From: Locusta migratoria
Taxonomy: Eukaryota; Arthropoda; Insecta; Orthoptera; Acrididae
DNA length: 64,000 nt
Assembly: GCA_026315105.1 (NCBI GenBank)
Contig: CM048746.1
Location: 640,267,398 to 640,331,397 of the forward strand
Direction: 5' to 3'
Part shown: positions 34,801 to 44,111 of the stretch, one piece after another
Position numbering within the stretch: the stretch's first letter is position 1
Layout: the number at the start of each line of letters is the position of its first letter
Position numbers and translations under genes: made by a program
The notes under the pieces: generated by a model
Told to the model about the DNA's origin: nothing
Seen by the model: the letters and a program-made list of their open reading frames with translations, nothing else
Database searches by the model: none

Positions 34801-34916
34801 TTAATATTTGCGGATGCGGATAAAGTGCTGCGGATGCGGATGCGGTTGCGGATATGGGCCTTGCGGATGTGGTGCGGATAACACTTTCCTTATCCGCGCA
34901 GACCGCTGGCTATTAG

Positions 34917-35280
34917 GCACCCACTGGCGGCAGAAGCGGCCCGGCGTGTTTTGAGAGGGAGCCGCGGTAAACAAACATGGCGTGTTTTGCTACCCGCACC
35001 CCCACCCCTGCGCCCTTCGGCCTGCGCCCTGGCCCTGGGTTCCCGGAACCCGCCAGACGCTCATTAATTAGTCGGCTGCCCGCAGGCGTCCGCCCCCCCT
35101 CCCACGCCCCCACCTCCAACACCCGCTTCCCCTCCCCTCCTTCCGCAGCCGTTCCGTAAACACTTGTTAAACAGATCTGCCCGCGCTGCTCACACTGATT
35201 CAGCGCTACTACCGCTCGATATGCGCGGAGCCGTTACCGTCTCTAGGGGTACACCACTGGTGAACCAGCTGTGTAGTACA
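34917..35280. other. GC-rich island 1
   Basis: About 350 bp with many CpG sites, not matching any repeat in the window. It contains ATTAATTAGTC (homeodomain-like). Open frames on both strands here are typical by-products of high GC. Possible CpG island or regulatory element; no evidence of coding. Confidence 0.4.
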
Positions 35281-35339
35281 GAACAGGAAAACTGTTATCA
35301 GTGGCAAAACAAATTTACGAATTAGAAACATTCAAATGC

Positions 35340-35455
35340 CTGGACCGTTGCAGGGCGTTGAAATAAAGTAAATGGAAAAGCCGAAAATTTGTGCAAAACC
35401 TGCATTTGAACCGGATTTCCCGCTTCGAGACAGCTGTCGCCTAAACCATGTCTAA
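35340..35455 (-). mobile_element. SINE relic, family G-like
   Basis: On the minus strand, TGGTTTAGGCGACAGCTGTC resembles the A-box arm and CCGGTTCAAATGC the B-box arm, with GCGGGAAATCCGG between. It is similar in plan to the family G copy at 53,145-53,570. Confidence 0.6.
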
Positions 35456-36476
35456 TTGTTAAAGTTCAGGTAAATCGGTTCTGTGCGTAATTTCGTCTAT
35501 GATAAGCGATGATGTCTTACAAGGAAAGTACATATCTGTATGAACGTTTGGTTACAGGATCTCTACGTACACCTCAATGTGCTGGTGGGCTTTTATGCAA
35601 AAGTCTGCAGACGTGCTCTAGAAAGCACTGTAGATGTAATTGTAGACGCCATATGTAATGCAGATATCTTAACTGTAACTTATGTAATAATCATCGTACA
35701 TGTTCTCTAGTGAATTGTCATCAAAAGCCGTGATGATAGTTGCAACTTTAACCTTCTTCCCGAAAGACTGTTGGTATTCACTGCCACTGCTTCCATCGTC
35801 TCTTTCCGCACTTACCGTAGCAATACCGCTTGTAATGAGTTGTTCGTCATTATCATCCCTATTATCATCATTATGTGTTAGTGTTACAACAGTATCTAAC
35901 TTATGCTCATATTTCTGTACCATAACAGATACGAGAAAGCATGCGAATGATTCATCTTCTACACTAATGCCATCTTAACGAAGAAGGGTCCTTCGTAACT
36001 TCATCTGAACTAATCGCAATACATTAGCAGGATTGATTAGGAATCGCCGCCCCATCTGACGCTTCACCACACACAAAACTCAACTTCGGTGGCACACTGC
36101 AACGTCCCTATTGGTGAACAGACGGATCAAAGTGCAATGCGGCATGGCACACGCAGAGGCCTCTAACGGACGACGGTAGAGTTTTGCAAATGTGGGAGTA
36201 TCATTAGTGCAATAAGGGATTTTTACATTATCTCTCATACGATTTTGGTGTATATGTGTTTGTTCGAACCCAAGTACTTTCCTTGTTAGACCATCCAGAC
36301 ACTTCCTGTCCTGCCCAAATTCTCAGCATCCCAACGGTATGACGGTAGTGCTTCTTGCCCATTAAACCCTCTTTCTCGCAGCCTTTGTTCCCGCAAGGGA
36401 TCGAAAGTATCTGTGCGTGTACGCCAATTTGTGAATTGTCTGTTTGGAGCATATCCTTGCAGATACCAGTCACATT
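35456..36476. other. No recognisable gene
   Basis: Short open frames on both strands around 35,670-35,980 and 36,230-36,470 show no domain. Confidence 0.5.
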
Positions 36477-36488
36477 AGAAACTGTGAC

Positions 36489-36684
36489 GCCGGCGGCGGT
36501 GGCCGAGAGGACTGAGGCGCTCCAGTCACGGTCTGCACCGCCACGACGGTCGGGGATTCGAATCCCCCCTTGGGCATGGATATTTGTGCCATCCTTAGTA
36601 TTAGCTAGTTTGTAAGTAGTTTGTAAGTTTAGGGACTGATGACACCGTAGTTAAGTCCCATAGACTCTACAAACAAACATTTTT
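36489..36684 (+). mobile_element. SINE, family A
   Basis: Head GCCGGCGGCGGTGGCCGAG, B-box arm GGGGATTCGAATCCCCCC, common body. Target duplication AGAAACtGTGAC / AGAAACaGTGAC at 36477-36488 and 36685-36696. Confidence 0.93.
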
Positions 36685-36721
36685 AGAAACAGTGACATAT
36701 ACAGACGAGAAGGCGTTAATT

Positions 36722-37021
36722 ACACTCCTGGCCATTAAAATTGCTTCACCACGAAGATGACGTGCCACAGACGCGAAATTTAACAGACAGGAAGAAGATG
36801 CTGTCATATGCAAATGATTGGCTTTTTAGATCATTCACAACAGGTTGGCGCCAGTGGCGATACCTACAACGTGCTGACATGAGGAAAGTTTCTAACCGAC
36901 TTCTCATAAACAAACAGCAGTAGACCGGCGTTGGCTGGTGAAACGTTGTTATGATGCCTCGTGTAAGGAGGAGAAATGCGTACCGTCACGTTTCCGACTT
37001 TGATAAAAGTCGGATTGTAGA
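36722..37021 (+). pseudogene. Tc1-like element, 5' end and transposase start
   Basis: Left part of a Tc1-like transposon: a TIR-type start CTCCTGGCCATTAAAATTGC, then ATG at 36951 with MPRVRRRNAYRHVSDFDKSR, the usual first helix of this transposase. The frame is cut at IVE by a SINE and nothing further of the element follows, so only about 20 codons remain. It is a different family from the relics at 9,993 and 29,840 and resembles the one at 60,575. Confidence 0.8.
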
Positions 37022-37217
37022 GACGTCCGCGGTGGTCGAGCGCTCTGCGGGGCGTCAGTCACAGTCTGCACGGCCACTACGGTCGGGGGGTTCAAATCCT
37101 CCCTCGGGCATGGATATTTCTGCCGTCCTTAGTATTAGCTAGTTCATAAGTAGTTTGTAAGTTTAGGGACTGATGACCCCGTAGTTAAGTCTCATAAGCT
37201 GTACGAACATTTGAACA
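37022..37217 (+). mobile_element. SINE, family A, head altered
   Basis: GTCCGCGGTGGTCGAGCG head with a shortened D-arm region, GGGGTTCAAATCCTCCC B box with one extra G, common body and ACATTTGAACATTTT tail. No clean target duplication. Confidence 0.88.
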
Positions 37218-37413
37218 TTTTGAGAAATCTGAAGTTATAGCTCCGACTTCGTGACTGGCTCTTGAGGAAACGAGGCGAAGAGACTTGTGGCGTGCTGAAA
37301 AGTGAGTCGATGATTCGGCTTAGCGGCGTCTTTTTCTTCCATTGTGGTTTTAGGGCGCGCAACTGCTGAGGAGTCATTGCTTAAAGTATTCATAATTGAC
37401 CAGAGGAAATTAA

Positions 37414-37675
37414 AGTAGTGTGCCGGAACCGGGACTAGAACCTGGGACCTTTGCCTTTTGCGGGCAAGCGCTCTTACACTGAGCTATCCCGACACGACTC
37501 ACGGCTCCGTCCCACAACTGCAATTCTGCCAGTACCTCGCCACCTACTTTCCGAACTTCACAGAAGTTCTCCTGCGAAACTTGCAAGAATAGCACTCCTG
37601 GAAGAAAGGATATGGTGGTGACATGGTTTAGGCACAGCCTACGGGATGTTTCCAGAATGAAACTTTCACTCTCTT
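37414..37675 (-). mobile_element. SINE, family F (GTGTCGGGATAGCTCAG type)
   Basis: On the minus strand it opens with GAGTGAAAGTTTCATTCTGG, runs through CAGGAGTGCTATTCTTGCAA, and has a tRNA-like module near its 3' side: GATAGCTCAGTGTAAGAGC (A box), GCCCGCAAAAGGCAAAGG (anticodon arm) and CCAGGTTCTAGTCCCGG (B box). The tRNA-like part is internal rather than at the 5' end, unlike families A-C. Confidence 0.85.
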
Positions 37676-37735
37676 ATGACCAAGCTGTCGACGGGACGTT
37701 AAACCCTAAGCCACCTTCCTCCTTTCGACAAATGT
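37676..37735 (+). mobile_element. Family E SINE tail fragment
   Basis: TGACCAAGCTGTCGACGGGA and CGTTAAACCCTAAGCCACC match the 3' part of family E. It abuts the opposite-strand family F SINE with no intervening sequence. Confidence 0.75.
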
Positions 37736-37739
37736 ATTC

Positions 37740-38370
37740 AGAAAATACTTCCTAACATTTAAATTAATATTCCAGGTTAATAAGTTCCTCTTTCTCAGAA
37801 ACACTTTGTACTCATTGTCTTTCTGACTTTACATCATCTGTACTGTGACCATAGGAAATTATTTTGCTACCCGAATAACAAAACTGGTCCACCAACCTTA
37901 TTCTCTCATTGCCTAATGTAATTCCTTCAGCATTGTCTAATTTTCTTACACTACATGCCATCAACCATGATTTGCAGTTGTTTTGTTAATGTTAATCCTG
38001 TACTCTCCTTTCGAGATACAGTCCATTCCGTTCAGTTGCTCTTCCAGGTTTCTTTCCTGTCTCTTACAGAATTAAATTGTCATCGGCAAACAGGAATGTT
38101 TCTATTCCTGAATTTTAATTTCTTCTTCAGATTTTTCGTTGCTTTAATTCACTGTTTGCTCAATGTAGAAATTGAAAAACATTGGCGTGCCATAATTCTG
38201 CCTTACTCTTTACCCAACCCTTTTCAAACCCTTCGACTCATAGAACTGCTGACAGGTACTAAATAACCACCCGTTTCCTATATTTTACCCGTACTAAGTT
38301 CAGAATTTTAAAGAGTTTACTCCAGTCAACATAATCAAATGCATTCTACAAAGCAAGAAAATAAGGTTTA
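37740..38370 (-). pseudogene. Old RTE-like LINE relic
   Basis: Aligns by eye with the minus-strand LINE at 49,590-50,230: ATTATTTTGCTACCcgAATAAC, TCATCGGCAAAC (complement of the FADD codons) and GAAAAACATTGG. No open frame; it lacks both ends. Older than the 49-50 kb copy. Confidence 0.7.
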
Positions 38371-38394
38371 TTTTTCCCCGCCGCTGCCAGAATA

Positions 38395-38515
38395 GCCGTG
38401 CGCACTATAGCACCTTGATGTAGTGCGCGTGGCTGTTCGCCGTCGGGGCTTCCAGTCCTCCATCTGGCATAGGTGTTTGTGTTGTCTTTAGCGTAAGTAA
38501 ACTCTACGCTTCTTT
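38395..38515 (+). mobile_element. SINE relic, B-like
   Basis: GTGCGCGTGGCTGTTCGCCG, TTCCAGTCCTCC (damaged B box), GGCATAGGTGTTTGTG and TTGTCTTTAGCGTAAGT match the middle of family B. The head and tail are lost. Confidence 0.6.
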
Positions 38516-38980
38516 CCTTCCTACCTCCCTAGCCTTCTATAGACTTGCATCTCCCCTCTAGCCACTCTAATAGGAATCATTACTCGTATATAAATACGCT
38601 AACACGAAAATTGTGGTACAGATTACCAATTTATTCATACAAGAAGGCCAATGAAAGTTACATAATTCGAAAGATGGTCGTAGATTTCACGAATATAATT
38701 ATTATGTGTGCATTTACCCATTAAAAGTGGTAATAGAAAGTAGAAATTTTCCTATCTACAGCTTAGATCAAGTTACACATTCTCCAACAATCAGCTCACT
38801 GATTGGCTATTCACCTCGACCCTAGACGCTGTAATGCAGCGCATCTGCAGTATTAAAACAACGTATTAAAATAAGTGAATATCGAAACATGGAGTGCTCT
38901 CGACTCACTTTCTTGTGTCGTCCAAATGCTTCATTTTCGCAGTGATTAAGAGTGGTTAAAGAAAGTGGATGTTTTCATAT

Positions 38981-39122
38981 GAATGCCGATATAAAGGATG
39001 ATGCGCCAGGAGAGGCATCTAGTGGTGCTCGGAGCGAACTTCGAAGTCGAGAATGCCGATATAAATGATGATGCGCCGGGAGAATCATGTGGCGGTGAAC
39101 GGGTGGAACTACGAAATCGACA
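38981..39122 (+). repeat. Tandem duplication, about 72-bp unit, two copies
   Basis: GAATGCCGATATAAAgGATG and GAATGCCGATATAAAtGATG begin two units that both contain GATGCGCC.GGAGA and end in GAA.TCGA. Divergence is about 20%. Similar flanking phrases (TATAAATA.ACG, ATAATTCGAAA) recur near 38,590 and 39,180, hinting at a larger duplicated block. Confidence 0.75.
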
Positions 39123-39949
39123 TGTTGTCAGCAGAATTCTGAATATCGCAGTATCAAAATAACATTATTTCTTGGCGTTGTATAAATATACGAACACCGA
39201 AAATGTAGTTCCATTTCAAATATTAGGCTAATGAACGTTATATAATTCGAAAATGGCATGAGAAGTATATACTTCCGTTTTTACTTGTTGTCATTGTGTC
39301 AGGCATTTTTCTTAACAAGTAAAAGATACCGTTTCATACTTCCCAGTGCCGGTTAAATTTTACCAAATATCCCAGCGACCTCCTATGCTAATGTTAGTAA
39401 CAGATGCTGAATAGTGAGAATCCTGTGAGTTTTTATTTTAGTCGATCGCTTGATAATGCTGATGTTTTCTCATGGAATCTTCGCTTTACGAGGGCAATTA
39501 TTTTTACTGAGCAGACGAGGGTACATACAAGCACCTGTCAACCATAAAGCAGGAACAGCATAATTTGTTTGTTTCAAGGTCTGTACGAAACACTAATCGA
39601 GTCATTCTATGTGGTTCGAACAAATGGGCAAAGATTTTATATCGTGTTGTTAATATTGCCAACATAATCGCGGGAGGCCACCGACATGATACGTAAAATT
39701 TTATCCCCAATGACCATTGTAAACACAATTGGTTGATTTTCGTCCACAGGCCTACTAGTTCATTAAATACTTAGCAATTACAATTATGAACAACATAAAT
39801 TTTAAGGAATACATAGACAATATTGTAGGGATGGCGAACCAATTGTAATAAAATAACACAAAATATCCTTCTCTTCATACTACTCTGAAAACTGGCTTGC
39901 AACTTATCATTCAGTGCACTACAGATCACGTATTAAAAGGGATGATCGG
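39123..39949. other. No recognisable gene
   Basis: Except for the duplicated phrases near 39,180-39,260 noted with the tandem repeat, nothing was recognised. Confidence 0.5.
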
Positions 39950-40770
39950 TGCACATTAACTGCGTGTTCAGCCGCTAGGCGGTAGCTCCGTTTCAGCAGC
40001 AGTAGACACTCGGGGCTTGTTCAAGCAGCTGCCAGTTGCCAGATTCCAGCAAACTGCACATGTGCAGAGCTGCTGCTGATACTCGATAACAGCTCTTCCC
40101 ATGCGCAGTTTGCTGTAACTGGCAGCTGTAGTCTGCTTTCCTTCTCAAAAAGTTTAACCTGAGATCTTTTTAATGGATTTATCAAAGCCACGTCACCCTC
40201 TGTAACGTTTCTTACAATTAAAAAAAAAATGTTTGTATAGCTTATGGGACTTAACTACGGGGTCATTAGTCCCTAAACTTACAAACTACTTATGAACTAG
40301 CTAATACTAAGGACGGACAAATATCCATGCCCGAGGGGGGATTCGAACCCCCGACCGTAGTGGCCGTGCAGACAGTGGCTGGCTCGCCACAGTCCTCTTA
40401 CAATTAAATGTCAATCAATGACACAGTGGCTGTAAAAGCTGCCACAGATTGTAAAAGCAGTCACAATTGTCCACTGATTAAAGCTACTTAACAGTGATGT
40501 TTAGTATGGATATGGCAGGGTGTAGTATTTTAAATGCATTGATCGTTGGTTCGAACCCTGGTATGTGTTAATTTCTCTCAGTTTCCTGTATGTAACAGAT
40601 TCTGGGACCAGAAATGACATTCATATTCTTACTTGTCACAAATATTTATCCATTTTTTTCCGAATAACTTTCGAGCTCGTGATGAAGCAAGAACCTAACA
40701 ATAGAACTTAAATAATAATTCATCACTTCTCATAAATACATCCTCTTTATTTCTGAAAATAATGTGATAA
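39950..40770 (+). repeat. Unclassified dispersed repeat, copy 1
   Basis: Diverged relative of 47,960-48,430: AGTCTGCTTTCCTTCTC, GATTTATCAAA, ACTCACAATTAAA/CTTACAATTAAA, TTCTTACTTGTC.AAAT and ATAATTCATCAC occur in the same order. Near 40,025-40,130 two stretches (CAGCTGCCAGTT...AGCAAACTGC and GCAGTTTGCTGTAACTGGC) can fold into a hairpin. GGTTCGAACCCTGG near 40,550 is B-box-like. A SINE interrupts it. Confidence 0.6.
40223..40396 (-). mobile_element. SINE, family A, head truncated
   Basis: Common body and B-box arm (GGGGGATTCGAACCCCCG on the plus strand). The head is cut short after CGTGCAGACAGTGGC. Target duplication CTTACAATTAAA at 40211-40222 and 40397-40408. Confidence 0.9.
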
Positions 40771-41129
40771 TACTGAGCTGAAAGGGAACAGTCACTGTGC
40801 TGTCTAAATCAGAAATCCGAGCAGCTAATAATTTCCAGATACCGTTTTCAATCGATCCAGCAAAAGCATATCTGGCCCTGACATGTTCACGCGAGAGCGA
40901 AAAACGGTTTCCGAAATTCAGTTTTCATGTTTCCGACGTTGGGTCGCATGTAGCAGAAGCAATTATCACTGTGTGAGCTAGGCATTATTGTCTGCGGTGT
41001 TACTCTGTCGTACATCCCCGTAGTTCCTAATGTTTCCTTTTCTTGCGATGAGTGTACGTAATTGCTGCAGTCAGGATCAACATTAAACACGTCAATGCGT
41101 ACGAGGATTTCAGTTTCGTTTACAAAATA

Positions 41130-41503
41130 CATTTAAGCGATACTTTCCTGGGGATGATTTTTGACTCTCGGCTAAGCTGGGCGCCTCATATCAGAGCCAT
41201 GGTTACCAAGTGTGAAGAGGGCCTAAATGTAATCCGATCACTCACCCGGGTGTGGTGGGGTGCGCACCAGAGCACTTTACTCACCCTGTATCGAGGGATT
41301 ATTCGATCTCGGCTTGACTATGGCTGTCATCTGTACCACAATGCACCGAAGGTTCATCTCACGAAACTCGATACTCTTCAGTATAGAGCCATCCGAACCT
41401 GTCTTGGAGCCATGCGATCGACCCCCAACAACGCCCTTTTAGTGGAAGCAGGAGAGATGCCCTTGAGCATTAGGCGCCAAATGTTGTCAGATAAATTCTA
41501 TTC
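41130..41503 (+). pseudogene. LINE ORF2, region after the reverse transcriptase
   Basis: Reads FLGMIFDSRLSWAPHI, VWWGAHQSTLLTLYRGIIRS, LDYGCHLYHNAP and AIRTCLGAMRSTPNNALLVE. This is the 'thumb' region following the RT of I-like elements (FLG..FD..LSW..HI). It ends at RRQMLSDKFY, where the SINE begins, and is open throughout. The RT catalytic blocks are absent because of 5' truncation. The open frame upstream of about 41,130 shows no LINE match. Confidence 0.85.
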
Positions 41504-41690
41504 GCCGGCCGCTGTGGCCGAGGTGACTGAGGCGCTCCAGTCACGGTCAGCACGGCCACTCCGGTCGGGGGTTCGAATGCCCCCTCGGGCATGGATATTT
41601 GTGCCGTCTTTAGTCTTAGCTAGTTCATAAGTAGTTTGTAAGCTTAGGGACTGATGACCCCGTAGTTAAGTCCCATAAGAAAAAAAATCT
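41504..41690 (+). mobile_element. SINE, family A, in I-type LINE
   Basis: Head GCCGGCCGCTGTGGCCGAG, B-box arm GGGGGTTCGAATGCCCCC, common body. Short imperfect target duplication around TCTATT(TT)C at about 41,497 and 41,689. Confidence 0.92.
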
Positions 41691-41701
41691 ATTTTCAAGG
41701 A

Positions 41702-42781
41702 ATGGCTTTCATAGACAATTCAGTCTGTAGAAACAGAGACACCATTTATCGACTATGGATTGCCTCTTACAGAAGGAATATACTTCCAGCCATTTGTAAC
41801 AGCTTCGACACTTGGTCTCCTATGATACGTTATGTGCGTTGTTCACCGCATCCGCCTCCTTTTGAATACGATCTACGAACACTTGGCTGCCAGATTCCAG
41901 TCTTCCATTTTAATATGACTTGTTTAGGAAGTAACACTGTTAATAACGTATTCAGTCGCCTCGTTGCAGAACAGTGGGCTGACTTTCTTTGTGTATATAC
42001 AGATGGGTCCAAAATTCCACAAGAAAAGTGTACCGGATGTGCCTTTTTCTGCCCTCAGATTCAGATTCGGAGAACCTTCAAACTGCCAACGAATACCTCT
42101 ATATTTACGGCGGAGACAGTGGCAATTCTGGAAGCACTTAGGTTTGTTTCTACCATTTCATTCCCGAAAATATTAATTGTGTCTGACTCTCAAAGTGTCC
42201 TTCAAACCCTAGAACACCGGAGATGGAACAAAAAAACCAACAGCTATATTCTCGATGTGATTTCGGCATATATTCGCTGTACAAATACGGGACGGACAGT
42301 TAAGTTACTGTGGGTGCCTTCTCACGCTGGTATCTGCTATAATGAGGAAGTTGATGCATTGGCTAAACAAGCGGCATCCTTAGTCACTGTCTTGGACCTA
42401 CAACTACCATACACGGACTTCTTATCTGCGGTCAAGGAATACGCCAAACAACAGTCGCAACAGATGTGGAACGTTTCCCAAGAAACGGAAGGCGCTTCCT
42501 ACGCTGTGCTGCAACCTCGGATTTCTTCGCAGCCGTGGTTTATGAGGACTCATCTGGACCGATCCACGATTGCTACCATTATTCGACTTCGCTTAAATCA
42601 CGCCTCTTGTCCAAAACATCTACATCGGATCAACGTCTACGATTCGGCGGCATGTGAGTTTGATCCTGAAACGGAAGATGATGTCAACCACATCCTGTTC
42701 AGGTGCCCCAAATTTGACCTAGAACGTCTGAACTTCCTGCAGACATTCCCTTTTGTTTACAAAAGACATTCGTGTATATAA
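41702..42781 (+). CDS. LINE ORF2 C-terminus with complete ribonuclease H domain
   Basis: A 359-codon frame, open to a stop at 42779. RNase H residues are all present: CVYTDGSKIP (Asp), FTAETVAILEAL (Glu), LIVSDSQSVLQTL (Asp) and LLWVPSHAGI..NEEVDALA (His and final Asp). A C-terminal segment follows with LNHASCPKHLHRI and ETEDDVNHILFRCPKF, a zinc-knuckle-like close typical of I- and R1-related LINEs. RNase H would remove the RNA strand during second-strand synthesis. The listed start (ATG 41702) is not real: the frame originally continued from the part before the SINE. Confidence 0.9.
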   Translation: MAFIDNSVCRNRDTIYRLWIASYRRNILPAICNSFDTWSPMIRYVRCSPHPPPFEYDLRTLGCQIPVFHFNMTCLGSNTVNNVFSRLVAEQWADFLCVYTDGSKIPQEKCTGCAFFCPQIQIRRTFKLPTNTSIFTAETVAILEALRFVSTISFPKILIVSDSQSVLQTLEHRRWNKKTNSYILDVISAYIRCTNTGRTVKLLWVPSHAGICYNEEVDALAKQAASLVTVLDLQLPYTDFLSAVKEYAKQQSQQMWNVSQETEGASYAVLQPRISSQPWFMRTHLDRSTIATIIRLRLNHASCPKHLHRINVYDSAACEFDPETEDDVNHILFRCPKFDLERLNFLQTFPFVYKRHSCI

Positions 42782-42795
42782 AATCATAGTTACGT

Positions 42796-42980
42796 GCCAA
42801 AGGAGACTGAGGCGCTCCAGTCACGGTCTGCACGGTCACTACGGTCGGGGGTTCGAATACTCCCTCGGGCATGGATATTTGTGCTGTCCTTAGTCTTAGT
42901 TAGTTCATAAGTAGTTTGTAAGTTTAGGGACTGATGACCCCGTAGTCAACTCCTATGAGCTATACAAACATTTGAAAATT
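42796..42980 (+). mobile_element. SINE, family A, 5'-shortened
   Basis: Starts within the head at AAAGGAGACTGAGGCGCTCC, then GGGGGTTCGAATACTCCC and the common body; it ends ACATTTGAAAATTTTCC. It directly follows the I-type LINE. Confidence 0.88.
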
Positions 42981-43179
42981 TTCCCCACCCCCTCCCGCAC
43001 CCCCCCGCTAGAACCATCTAAATTCCTCCATATGTATTTATATTAGTGAAAGGGCGTCGCGCAAAACTGTGTCGCGATGAGGGAAAGTTTGGAAAGCACT
43101 GTACTATAGGCTTGCATTTGCCCTCTAGCCAGTGTAATTGGAATATTAAAAATTTCGTGATTTCACCGATTTCTCCGCA

Positions 43180-43650
43180 GAATTTCGCGGGTTACCTATC
43201 TGGCGACATTTTCGCATCCGTAGTCATCGCATCCCTCGCGGCTCCTAGCGTGTGCAGAAGTACGCGGAAGGGACGCGGGTGGCGGTGTAGTCGCAGTTGT
43301 CAGCCGGTGGCGCGCCATTTCCATATTGGCGATAAATACCGAAATTGGCGCAGGCGGCGGGCGCGCGTTGCGAATTAATTCCGTTAGCTAATGAGCGAGC
43401 GCCCTCTTGTTTCCGCGGTCCCTCGCGGCAGCGTGAGCGCACGCACGCGCGAGTGCGTGAGTGCGTGCGTGCGTGCGTGAGTGCGTGAGTGCTCGACACG
43501 CAGCCCAGCGCCAGCGCGCCGTCATTACTGGGGAGGGGTGGCGTCATTTGTGGATCGTCCTCAACTGCTGGCCAAATTAATAATCGGATAATTCGGCTAG
43601 GAGAGCCGCATTTGATTGATGCCCTCTCGCTGCGAAGATTTCCGAGAATC
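43180..43650. other. GC-rich island 2
   Basis: About 450 bp, CpG-rich, with no match to other repeats here. It includes GCGTGAGTGCGTGCGTGC-type microsatellite (43,435-43,495) and several homeodomain-like sites: AATTAATTCCGTTAGC, GCTAATGAGCG and AAATTAATAATCGG. Candidate conserved regulatory element or CpG island; the minus-strand frame over it looks like a composition artefact. Confidence 0.45.
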
Positions 43651-43909
43651 CATGGTGACGAGTAGCACTTGTTTAGAAGCGCCATGACTGATTACTACTC
43701 AAGCACCAAGGAAAAAAGTGCCCCATGAAAAAGGGCTAAAGACGTAGAACACAATCATCTGCCTCTGATGTTGGACTCGTTGCGGCGAAGAACAGTGTCC
43801 ACAAGTTTATTTAAATCTTTAAAGAATATTGTAACTGATATACATCTACATACGATGCTCTGCAAAATCAAATTTAAGGGCCTAGCAGGGGGTTCATCGA
43901 GATACATAA

Positions 43910-44111
43910 AGCCGCGGTGGAGTAGCCGAGCGGTCTAAAGCGTCTCGCTGCGGAGTGCGCGGTTGCTCGCCGTGGAGATTCGAGTCCTCCCTGGGGCATG
44001 GGTGTGTGTTTTTGTCCTTAGGTTAGTTTACCTAGGTTTAAGTAGTTTGTAAGCTACGGACTGATGACCACGCAGTTTGGTCCGATAGATTTACAAACAT
44101 TTGATTTTTTT
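43910..44111 (+). mobile_element. SINE, family B, in LINE 3' region
   Basis: Head GCCGCGGTGGAGTAGCCGAG, B-box arm GGAGATTCGAGTCCTCCC, body CTACGGACTGATGACCACGC. Exact target duplication GAGATACATAA at 43899-43909 and 44112-44122. Confidence 0.95.

Larger units (their letters stand above)
31020..34908. mobile_element. hAT-like element with internal palindrome, about 3.9 kb
   Basis: Tips TAGaGGTCTGCGCG (31020) and CAGcGGTCTGCGCG (34908, complement) form a 14-bp inverted repeat. An exact 8-bp duplication, GCTATTAG, flanks it (31012-31019 and 34909-34916), the length typical of hAT elements. Subterminal GCGGATAT/TGCGGATGCGGAT arrays lie at both ends. I found no complete hAT transposase. A possible BED-finger-like VDCFACK at about 31,520 is too weak to count. 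Probably non-autonomous. Confidence 0.85.
41100..42790 (+). mobile_element. I-clade-type LINE, 5'-truncated, split by a SINE
   Basis: Carries the C-terminal half of a non-LTR ORF2 ending with a ribonuclease H domain. 5' truncation lies near 41,100-41,140. A family A SINE lies at 41504-41690 and another abuts the 3' side at about 42,796. Both coding parts are still open, so this is among the younger LINE copies here. Confidence 0.85.

Noticed and set aside
35669..35978. Opposing frames at 35.7-36.0 kb
   Set aside because: Ser/Leu-rich low-information translations with no motif on either strand.
36355..36615. 86-codon frame ending in the SINE
   Set aside because: The recognisable part (ERTEALQSRSAPPRRSGIRIP) is a SINE head read in frame, which produces similar frames at other SINE copies (for example 41,504).
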